Shown here piece after piece: positions 41,701-53,700 of a stretch of 64,000 nt of DNA; position 1 is the first letter of the stretch; each line of letters begins with the position of its first letter. This DNA comes from Ligula intestinalis. Taxonomy: Eukaryota > Platyhelminthes > Cestoda > Diphyllobothriidea > Diphyllobothriidae. The DNA lies in assembly GCA_036362985.1 (NCBI GenBank), contig JAYGXS010000004.1, positions 398,375 through 462,374 of the forward strand, in the 5' to 3' direction. Position numbers and translations under genes: made by a program. Below the pieces are notes generated by a model. The model had not been told where the DNA came from. It ran no database searches and saw only the letters and a program-made list of their open reading frames with translations.

Positions 41701-44700
41701 GGGCCGATGCGTGAAGTGAACGTGCAGCGTGTTCTGTCATAATGCGGGTGTGAAAGTGCCCAATGTTGCCTTCGACACAGACGCTTGTAAAGCGTGCAAT
41801 TCATAACCGAGTTTTCCTCCTCGACTCGGTAGAGCTCGTCAATGCAGTACGTAGGTGCCGATGATGGGGACGAATTCGATCCCTAATGAGACAAACTCCG
41901 GGTCATTCGCTCGTCGTTTATGCCCTGCGGCAGACAGGGTAGCCGTCTCAAAACGTTGTTCCGAATGGCAAAGGCGACGCCATGGTCGCCTTGCCTTGAC
42001 AAAGAGGTACACGGCATTCACTCTCTCCAGAGAGTCACTTCTCGTTTAAAGCAGCAGTGTCCACCTTGTAGCGTGCCAGTTTATGAGTGGTTAGGGCCGT
42101 TCTACATTCCAGCCGGTTGCTCCCCTGAGTGTCTAAAAAAGCATAGGCACTGCAGGCTGCTATCATGAGCGGGTTCACTTTAGTATTCCATAAGGTGGGT
42201 GGAGACAGATGGTTGTTTGATTGTTTCGGCCGCGAGTGGTGCACCTGCGGGGCGCGATCGGAATGCAGCATTTATTTGGCACCACCTTTCTATCCTCGTC
42301 CTTCGCAAGGTGGTAGGTAGTATTATCCCTAAATAGGGCTACTTAGACATCTCAGACGGCCAACCGCACTCCTCACCTTCGCCCGGGGTCAAGAAGACCA
42401 AATGGGACCCGGCGTTGGCCGCTTCCACCAATGCAGGCCAGAACACCGCCTATTTAGTCTTAAACGAGATAAGTCTTTTGCGCTGGTACTACCACACTAT
42501 TCACCCTCAATCATCTTCAGTCGGTGTCAAGCCAGACTCAAGAAAACCAAGACTGGTACCGTCACTACTGCTAGCTATGGGTGTAGTTGAGGGATAGTAT
42601 TGCTGGTTATACTTCTGGCTGCATTATTAGTCAGAAGTGACGCTGACTAAAGCCAGCACTGGGCACATACCGCCTCAAACTCAACATGAAGTGTAGTATT
42701 GGTACTAACACTGACGCTGCCATTTTCCAGAGGTGACTCTCATAAAAGCCGACGCATGGGGCTCATATCCCCTTGATCTCAACAAGGAGTGTGAATCTGG
42801 GTTTATGCTTTTTCGGGTAACCATATGTTTGAGTGCCAGAGCACATCAGAGCTTTCTTTGGTTTCCGTTTACTCATCTCTGCCCACTAAAAGTTGTGTCA
42901 CATTTTACTCATTTTGGGTTAGGATACTGCTTCTATAGGGATTATGCCACTGCTAAGAGTACTAATTATAGTAATCGGACTCTGTGGATAGTATACTATA
43001 GTAATATATTACTATAATTGTATCAACAGCTGACATGCATCCTATTTTGCAAAAGGCATATGATATGGGGAAATATGAGCTCACGCGTGTCCTAGATTTC
43101 GTCTGAACTGATTTGTAAGACACACGGATGAGGGTTTACGTCAGAAATTTTAAAACCATCAAAGTTAGAACCAGCTTTTATAAAATTTACGTTAGACCTA
43201 GCTTGAAATATTGCTCGTTTCTATTTAGTCTTCTGTGCGCTAGTGAAAAGAAGAAAACAGAATCGGTCAATTATGAAGCATAAAGCATGTAACCCACTGG
43301 GTCAGCGTTGGTCAGGTCGCGAATGCCTGACATGTGCGCACAAAAGAACCTCCTGCCATCTCTGCGTCTGACAGGGTCAGTGATCGGTTACCTGCCTTCA
43401 CTCATCTGCGCCCTCTCTCGCTCCTTGCCACGGCCCCACCTAGCCCTCACTGTTTCTGGTTAGCCAGCCCCCTATTTACACACCTCACTTGTGTGAAAAG
43501 ATGAATATTATTTTACTTTGCACATGTTTGTTCGACCATCTATTTTGATGAAGTCCACCAATTGCCCCAACAGGTTGGTGCAGGAGGTGACAGCCTCAGG
43601 GGGCAGATTATAGTGATGACGGACGTAGTTAGCGCCAACTGCTTTCCTCACCTTCGCCCGGGGCCATGAAAACAAACGGGAACCGGCGTAGGCTTCTTCC
43701 TCCAAAGCAAGCCGAAAAACTGCCTACTTAGTCTTACACGGCAGTAACCTTTTGCGCTGATATTACCGCACTATTTACCCTCGCTCACCAGGCTGGTACC
43801 ACTAGTACTGCTACTGCTATTTTTAATACCACTAACTAGGGATGTAGCTGAGTCATAGTATTGCTGGTACTATTTCTGGCTGTATTATTAGTCAGCAGTG
43901 ACGCTGATTAAAGTCGGCATTGGGCACATATCGCTTCAATTTCAACAAGAAGTGTAGTGGTATTGGTATTAACACTGACGCTACTATTTTTCAAAAGTGA
44001 CGCTGATTAAACCCAACGCTAGGGCTCATACCCCTTGATCTCAACAATGAGTGTGAATCTGAGTTTATGCTACTCCAAGTAAATAGATGTTTGATGCCGG
44101 GAGCACATGAGGGCTTTCCTTGGTTTCCGCCCTCTCACCTCTGCCCACCAAAAGCTGTATCACATTTTACAAAGTTTGCTCTAGCATACTGCTGCTAGAA
44201 GTACGTGCCTATGCTAAACTGCTAATTCTAATAATTATGTCTACTAAGGCCAGTAAATAGTATACTATAATATGGCCTGTGTGTGATTTTCAAGAAGTCG
44301 GCACCCGGTATGCACTTCCAATCTGTAAGAGGTAAAGTGATTAGCTTATGGGTTAGATACAGCGTTAGTAAGTAATAGCACAAGTCCTACCATGCCTTTA
44401 TATCGTAAAGTTTGCCGTCTGTAGACAACCTATAGCCCTACTACAGTATCTATCTGTAGCTTGGAATTTACAGAACGTCTGCTCATATCCCCTCGGTTAC
44501 AGCAGGGAGTGTGAATCTGGGTTTATGCTATTCCGAGCAAATACATGTTTGATGTCTGGAGCACATCAGGGCTTTCCTTGGTTTCCGCCCTCTCATCTCT
44601 GTCCACCAAAAGCTGTGTCACATTTTACTAAGTTTGGTCTAGCATACTGCTACTTAAGGCAATATGCCGCTGCTAAGAGCGCCAATTCTAATAATCATCA

Positions 44701-47700
44701 CGGATATTATGTTTCGATGATATATTCCTATAACTGTATCAATAGATGACATGCATCTTATTTTTGAAACACGCATAACAGATGGGAATATGAGTTTAAG
44801 CGCGTCCTAAACTTCATCCTGGCTGATTTGTAAGAACCCCAGGCAAGCGTTAACGTCCGGTAGGCAGGTACGACTATCATCAATGACTTGCAGTGAACAG
44901 ACAATGCTCGCGGGTCGCCTAAGGTCACTCACGATTGCACCTATACATTTACTGGCCCGACGATAATTAATCGAAAGCTCGCATATGCCCGTCAACTGGT
45001 CTTCTGAACCTGTAGTCGGCTTACGAGGACTGTGTTCACACGTGTGACCTATTATCCAAACCCAAAATTACTTCATCTTCTTCTACCGTAGGTATAATAT
45101 CCAGGCCTCCTTATATGGACTGCATATAACACCACGCGAGTTGTTATGCTCGTTTTCCACCTGCAAGGAACTATTCTTAAAGGCTTCATTTTTTTCTCGG
45201 TTTTCAAATGTTAAAACCCAAGATTTTTTTCGTCTTCCAGTAGCCAAACCGGTGGTCGCACACGGACAGCATGGCGCTGCCCACGATGTAAGTTCTTTTC
45301 GCGTGACCATCTACCAGTTGGATTTAAAACTTCTAGTCTTGTGACATTTTTTCAGTGTGGTCGGAATTTCATGCAAAATGCCGAAATTTACGAAGGATTG
45401 ATAACCACTCACAAAACCACATTAACGCACGTACCAAAAATTTGAAATAGTAATTAATAACCTTAGGCGAATTTACTACCTAAGATAAATATTAAAAGTG
45501 CTGATTGCTTTTTAAAAAAATAATATTTTCCTAAAAATACCCAAGTTCCGCAGACATTGAAAATAGCTATAAATTGGTCAAGTAAATGGAGATATGATCG
45601 TCAGGTGAATGGATAACCATACAATTTCCCTTTTAGCAAAACAAATTTTCTTTAGTCAAATATATTTACACATATTTCAAGTATTGGATTACAATTAGTT
45701 TAAGATCTCCCTTTTAAATTCCGTCCACTTTATTTGTACCTTTTTCAGTGTCTTCAAGATTTCTTCCATAAATGTCGATTGTGTTCGACGTTTTTATCCA
45801 AAACCTTTAAAGAAAGATATTCCTTAGGATAATTTACCTAAAACGTGTCTTTTTGATATTTTGTCATTATAAGGATAGCAAAGTGGGCCATATTTATAGA
45901 TTCCTCAAAACAGCAAAACTCATTGTCGATCAACAGAGAAGCTCACAACAGAAGTGTGATATTTTTAATTTTAACAACTGTCAAAAGCAGTTCACGAATA
46001 TCTATGCATGTTACCTTTTCTGTCAGAGAGAAAATGGAGAATACTGACCATTTTTTGCTTTGCCTGTTAATAACTGATACCATTTTGGCTGGAAATGAAA
46101 GAACTCACTTTTGTGTTTATATTGGAGTATTTTTCATCACAGCTGATTTTTCGGCGGCACCTTACTGGCAGATAGTATGCAGTAAGCAGCCGTGCCCACA
46201 GTAGGCTATCGATCCGCTTACACGCGATGAACGCATCTCGCAGTCAAATCAATCAACACTTCAAATGTTAAGCTGAATGCCAGAAGCTGAGTCACAGCCA
46301 ATCGTGCCGGTAGCCAAGCCAGGACAGAAGCTGATTTGGTTCGATGGACCTAGTTTGCATTCGTTTGTTGCCCTAAATATGTTCTACCTTTGACACTCAA
46401 ATACTTCTGCTGTTGCGCTGTTCTTGTCGTGTTCTTCCTTGGGGGACTCACACAAAGCGTAATTGAGCTGTGACACCTGGGCCTTGGCCACCGTTACACC
46501 ACTGACTACTTTAGGTCCCGTTATAAGAATGTGAATGCAAGAAGACCTTTCCAAATAACTTGTTTATCAAACTGCAGACGGAGTTTCTCACTTTGACTCT
46601 GAAAAGCCCGATTCTACCTGGCTTACCAATGACCCCAGAGCTTTTCTTTCTTAAAATTCAAATCTACTAGATGATGCTGATTTTCAACGCGAAGGACCTT
46701 TCGCGTGTTTCCATACCTTCAGTTCTGCAAAACTTTGAGAATCACGACGGTTTCCTGCTGAAAGCCTACGTTATTGGACAGTACTTCCACCTGGTGTGCC
46801 GTCCTTCCATTCGAAATCTGCCACATGGCGGTAAGCCTACAGATGCATAACCCTTCAGGAATTGGAACTCTTGAGTTGCGTTTCGTTCCCCCTGCTAATC
46901 ATCTCAGTTTTGCAAATGTAAACATGTCTTCGTCACACCATCCTGATTTTCTAACTGCCCTGACGTCACTTACTTTATTTTCTGGCGAGCTATAAGGGAC
47001 TCCGAAGAAGACGATGCGATCACTGGAACAAGGACTTTATTTTCCTGACGTTCCGGATTCCGTCGGGAATCCTTAGTCATAGGTAATCGTAAACAGGTCT
47101 GAGACATGCGCAGACAAGGGGTCTGCGCATGATTGGTTGGTTGGTAGCCCTTGTTGCATCAGGGGTCCCCGCCGGATCACAAACTGGGTGCAGTTGGGAG
47201 ACGGAGATAAGCCGCGACCTCGGCCGGCTTGAGCCAAAGGTCCACGGGGGTGAGTTGGGTGCCTGACCGGGAACTGCAGGCGAAGAGGTGCCGGCAGTCA
47301 TGCGGCGAGACGCCGCAGTCGGGGCAACTATCTGGAGTGGACGGATCGAGTCGGTTTTGGTGCTGGCGAAGGAGCATACCACGGTTAGCTTATGTGGTGT
47401 GAGCCTGCACCTACGCGTGTCGCCAGTGCCCCCTGCCTTCATTTGGTTTTGGGAGCGCAACCCTACTAACCCCTGCCGTGCCTTGTTCTGGTCCCCGCAT
47501 TGATCCAGCACATCTTCTGTGCGGCCCGTTTAGAGGGCACCTTGGTTATACCACCAGATATAGTCTATCGTCTCTTTAACGATCAAAAAACGTTGTTTAG
47601 CACGCGTCGTCATTTCAACTCTCCTCGGTCAACTAAGAGTCCATCAATGTTAAGTCCGATGGCGTGATTTTCTCGCCGACATGCTATTATGTTAAGGTTA

Positions 47701-50700
47701 TTTATGAGTATCCTATAGATTATTTCCTAACTGATTTCGGAACAATGGTTAGCACCCCGGCATCTAAATCGGAGGAATAGAGTTTCGTACGCCTCTTCAG
47801 GCGGGAAATCCAGATCACCAGCCTCATCTACGTTCGGCCGTCGATTCGAGCTCTCCACAAGGCAGCTGCCGCCTCTTCTCTCTCGAATCTACCGATTGAT
47901 GGCTCTGCCATCAAAATGGGTTTCCAGTATCTTCACCAGGGAACTGTTCTGGACGCAAAATTCAGCTACCACTCCCGGTCCTTTTAGGTGATTATCCACC
48001 GATTGCAGCCACGGAAGGAGGGTCATTCGCTGTACCCTGGCGCAGCTACGCAGTGGCTACTGCATGCTCCTTCGCCAGTACCAACACTGGCTCGACCCAT
48101 CCATACCCGACTGCGGCGTCTCGCCGCAAGACTGTCGGCACCTCTTCGCCTGCAGTTCCCGGCCAGGCTCCCAACTTACCCCCGTAAACCTTTGGTTCAA
48201 GCCAGCTGAGGTCGCGGTTTTTCTCGGTCTCCCAACTGCACCCAGTTTGGACTCAGGCGGGGACCCGTAATCCAACAAGGGCTACCAATCAACCAACTTT
48301 CGTTATGCTCTTGTACTAAAATGTTTCATCTTAGTAGTTGAAGCCCACTTAAGAACCCACATCCGATTTGCATCAAATGACGCCCGTAAAGTAGAAGACT
48401 CTTCGTTCGCCAGAATGACGGTTTTATTCGTCTGAGGTTTGGGACTCTTACCGGAGTCCATCATAAGAGAAAATTTAACGTACCAAGAGACTGGATGGGT
48501 TGTTTAAGTGCATTTAAGATGAATAATTTAGCGTGGGCCCAGGATGATAGTTATCTAATCAAGTGTCAGCAAATATGACAGTAGCCTTTCCTCTCACAAC
48601 CGCTGGCCCCTCTCCCGCAATTACTGTCGTGGTGTACCGTATCGCTTCCTCTCATACAATGTCAGCATTGCCCACGGCGCTACGCTCCTCACCGGTAATC
48701 CAACAGACATGAGAGAACATCATCCACTTCGGATGAGACTCTTATATATATTTAATACCGGAATCATGTCTTTATTCGTCTGCGCCTTCGGACTCTTACC
48801 GGAGTGCGTCTTCAGAGCTAAAAGCCGCAAAAACCCAGCAGCAGTTAGAGGAAGTGGGAGCCAATCAAAAAAATAACTCCTCTCCGGAGGCGACAGCATG
48901 CTGGTGCCAGATCGATCTATCGATTGACCAAGTTCTTATCAGAGGCGCAAGTTTCAGTCAATTCGTGGCTCCTCTTATCTCTGGCGTGGGTCATTTTTTA
49001 TCCTAAAGAATTCCAAGGCTTTTTTTCACTGTTTTCTATTTTTTTTTCGTTTGATCTACTTTATTGGCTTGTGTCCTTTGGTACGCCACTAAGCTGAGGT
49101 ACTATTTTTAATAGTACAGTATGCATTTGCACAAATAGGAAGTTCAAAGCAACGTACCTACTGTTCCATAAAATAAATTGTACTGAACTGAAATCCGTCA
49201 CCTTGTCTAACAGCCAGTCCGTCTTCCTCTCCAGGCTTTTAACTACATGCATTTTTCGAGGTAAACTTATCCGGGTTCTTGGAAAGGCAAAACCATCCGT
49301 TTGGATTTTCTGACGCTAAGATGCAGTTTTCATGCTACTGTGTCGTCCCTTGACTTCTCCGACGGTATCCAGCAGTCACGCGTACGCCAAAACCAATGAT
49401 AACAACTATCAAGGTTGTACGCTACTATTAGGAGAAATAGTAGCATATAAATACACAAACCTTAAAAATGGATATTCCAAGTCAAGAGCAAAGGGTGTCG
49501 GTCAAGGGGGCGTGGATCTGGTTTTATAAGATTCTAGGAAGCAGTTCCTGTGGGCTGTGGTGTGGTCTGAAAACACCAGCGCCAAAGGGGGAGGGGGGGG
49601 GGGAAACGTGAACAGAGACAATAATGTTGCGGTAAGGGGGGGGTTGAAGTCAGTGGTGGTGGTGGGGTGGCCTGACGAGTGGTTCCCGCAGTAGCCACGG
49701 TTGTTGGGTCAAAAAGGTGGAGGGAGAACGGACAGCTGGCGAGGTCGGCAGAAGCCCTTGCACTTCCGTGGCCGACCCCGATGCCAGGTGACGATCGCAC
49801 TTTGCCCCCACGCCCCAGTGACAGTCGGTCGCTGCGCGCAAATAGCAGCAATTATCCCGCCCCATGCATCTGCCCTCTGATCAACCCCCAAAACCTAACC
49901 CAACTACCCCCTACCCTTCCTCTCCACCGCGGACGCACAAACCTCTAAACGCCGACCTCGCCATGCGGGCGACGCATAAGCGATGAATTGTAATTAGACT
50001 ACACTATTTAGCCCTGTCCATCTGTATAGTTTTAATTACCCTGCAAATTTTCTGGCCTGACGATGATTTGCTGAAAACATATGTTTGCCAATCTTGACTA
50101 CTCCCTAATAAGCAAATCTCACGAATCTCTCTCTCTTCACAACAGCTACATTGAGTTATTGACTGGCTGCTAAATCCCTCCTGTACGGTCGGCCCTCCTT
50201 TCATTGTATTTACCCATTATAACTTTTAGACCATGAGCCGATATCCTTCTGCTCACATAACGTCTCCAAGGCAGGCTGCCACTCGAATCTCAACGACGTA
50301 AGTAGACTGAGTGCGTTGAAGAGACGCCTGGATCAACACCTGTTGACTCTCACCCCGACTTTTAACACCCTATCTAAACGATTAGAGGATAATTTAAAAC
50401 ATACTGCTCCCTAGATCGTTTTTTTAAAGTTAAATTTGGTTCGGGTGAAATCTTCATAGTGCAAATGGAGTGAACGTGTTGCATGCTGTTATTCCGCAAA
50501 TGCCTCACTGTTTTAAACATTAATGTTTTAGTATTAGTTTTATGTATTTTGCATAACTAATAGGCATATTAATGTTTTGCGACTTAAATACTTATCAAGC
50601 ATTCCTGTACGGTTTCAATGGAGGTTTTAAGGGCTTCTGTCTTTTACTCCAAATATGTGTTAGTTCGACCATCGCAAGCGAAGATGTCCACCATTTGCCC

Positions 50701-53700
50701 GAGAGCAGGGACGGTGACTGTGGTCAGGTATAGTGGAAGTAGACGCGCCGCCATCTACCCCACTCTAAACCCTCTCAACTGCATGAAGCGGTGAAAATAC
50801 AAAAGTCGAAATGACCGGACAGGGAGAAGGCGTAGGCCGCAACCATAAACACCGCCTTACTTTTTACTTAGTGACAGTAGACTTTGCGCGGGTAATACTG
50901 CACTCTCTACCCTTACTCACCTATAGTAGGTGTCTATACAGACTTAAGTCAGCCAGGACTAGTACTGCTACTACCACTTCTGCTATCTCTAATACTACTA
51001 ACTAGGGGTGTGGCTGGTACTTTTACTGAATGTTTTGTGGGTCAGAAGTGACGCTGATTAAAGTCAGCACTGGGCTCATATCTCTTCAATCTCTACAAGA
51101 AAATTAGTAGTACTGATGCTAGCACTAACGCCACCATTTGTCAGAGGTGACGCTGACTAAACCAAAGCTAGGGCTCTTATTCCCTTGGTCTCAACAATGA
51201 ACGTGAATCTGGGTTTAACTCTTTCTGGTAAATACATGCTTGGGGTCCTGAGCAAGACTACGTTTGCCTTGCTTCCCGTACTCTCAACTCGATCCATCGA
51301 GCTGTACGGACTAAGATGATACTGATATAGCTACGTACCTATGCTGGAACTGCTAATTCGTGTAATCATGCTCACTAAAGCCAGTACTTAGTATACTATA
51401 AGTACTGCCTGTGTATGTTTTTTAAGGAGTCGCACCCAGTATGCACTCCCAATCTGTGTAAAGTAATAGTGGTTAGCATCTGTATAATAATAGAGCGTTT
51501 GTAGAGTAGAACACAAGTCCTACCATACCGTTTTGTCGAGCATTTTGCCGCCTATAGACTACATTTAGGCCTAATACAGTGTACAGTAGACGCCGTTGAT
51601 CATGCAATATTTCGACATATGCCAAAGACTAATACTCTTTCGCTAATCGGAATTGACTCCAGTTGTGATACTGATTATCTTGTAGTGTATTCTTAAGTTA
51701 TTTCAGTCAGGATAGGAAGCCGGCTTTTTAACGCGCTTCGTTTTGACTCCTAGCAAAACGTTTCTATTGTAAAAACTGCCTACTTAAATAGTATGTCTTT
51801 TTATCATTGATTTTGACTGCCTTTATAAATTCAACTATATTTTATGGAAAAAATGCACGAGAAAATTATTTTTTGCACTTGTTTGATGGCAAATTACCCG
51901 TTGTTTAAATTTTATACTCAAAGAAAGGGTAGCTTTCGGTTTTATATTAGTTGCTGATTATGAGCTTTTTTACGATTGTTAGGTCTTCATCCACAATAAA
52001 TCGTATCCGTTAATTTATTAGTGCTGCCTATACTGCATAAAATATATTCCAAATCGATTTCAATATTTTATGACTACTATCTGACTTCTTCCTCAAACTG
52101 TAGGCAAAACTGTACATTTCCTTAAACAGAATGCCCACAGTGCGCAGATTTCAAACCTTGAGTTCGAGTGTAGCATTCACTCGTTTAGAAAATTGTTTGG
52201 CAATTGGGCAACTTTTTTAAAACCGAAAGCTACCCTTTTTGAGTATAAAATATAAAAAACGGGTAATTTTCTATCAAACAAGCACAAAAAATTATTCTCT
52301 CGTGCATTTTTCCACAAAATATATTTGAATTTATAAAGGCAGTCAAAATCAATGATAAAAGGGCATACTGCTTAAGTAGTCAGTTTTTACAATAGATACG
52401 TTTTGCTAGGAGTCGGAACAAAGCTCGTTAAAAAGCCGGCTTCCTATCCTGACTGAAATGACTTCAGAATAGACTACACGATAATCAGTATCACAACTGG
52501 AGTCAATTCCGATTAGCGAAAGAGTATTAGTCTTTGGCATATGTCGAAATATTGCATGATCAACGGCGTCTACTGCATATCTGTATTAGTACGACAATAC
52601 AATATCAGGTAGGTATAGTAGGATAGTCTAAGTCAGTGTAACAGTAATAGGGCAATTTCAGTGATGCTGTTAGTATTAGTGATAATGGTGATATTAGCAC
52701 ACCAGAGCTTTTCTTACAATCTGCCCTCTCAACTCTATCCACCAGGCTGTTTCATCTTATTGGCTGACTAAAACTTATTAAGAAATAGCTCAATTTCTAC
52801 CATCTCTTTATGCTGCATGGTGTCAGTTACCGTTAACAGGCTTACCTTTTGCATTATCTAAACTCCATCTTGAGGTTTCAGGAGAGGTCTCCCGTTTATA
52901 TACTGATTTACTTGCTGTCAAGATGTCTGGTAATGAGGTGCCCCTCCCCAACGACATAGTAGCAGCCCGAATGCATTTCATAAACGAGGAGAATTCGTGA
53001 TTCCCTTAACATAAAGCAGGTCCCCAGCCATCTTAGTTTCCCAAGGGGACTTCTAGCAATCATAGTGGTAGCTACAATGTTCCAGTTTCGATAACATGGT
53101 AATGCTATGTGACTACTGCTGCAAGTTATTGTAATCGCCGTCACACAGTACTTTCTTAAATGAGTCCGAGGAACTACTTTTTACGAGGCTGGACTATTGC
53201 GACCTCCGTGTTTGCGATATTTTAATTCATCTAGATGCTGTATAGTCAGCACTTTCTAGTTCTGTTTTTCTTTTCTCTCATCCAGGACTGCGATAAAATG
53301 GAGCCTACGGAACCCTACTATAGTGCCGTGGCGAAAACAATCGAATGTCTGCGCCAACATCTACACTTGGACCTCTTTGGCGTGGATCTCATTGTGTGCT
53401 CTGACTCTGCCAGTAGCGATGCCAAGAGACTGGCAGTCATCGATGTAAACATCTTCCCCGGTGAGTTTATCGCTGTGATCTTCAGGCCCGGTTCCGTATG
53501 GGAATTGAAGAAGTGGGAGGCCAGAGTGGTAGGAATAGTTTATTCTGTACAAAAGGACAGAAGCGTAGGTCTGCACGGATGCCGGGCAGTGTCCGAAGTC
53601 TTTGAGCCTGGCGGCCGTCATCCTAGCGGCCACAGAGAGCGGTGTTAACCTGAGTCAGTTTTGAAGGTGATTAGCCAGAGCGGGGGAAGCTTACAAGTGC

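Larger units (their letters stand above)
46918..53285 (+). other. ITPK1 intron 8 (6.4 kb), filled with repeats
   Basis: It contains hairpin motifs, two opposed LINE ends, repeat G, a hammerhead-like motif, repeat D and the foldback element. No additional ITPK1 exon is needed, since exons 8 and 9 join in phase. Confidence 0.7.

Noticed and set aside
49534..49948. Proline-rich frames on both strands near 49.7 kb
   Set aside because: They come from GC-rich, G-run DNA of repeat G, overlap on opposite strands and have no domain.
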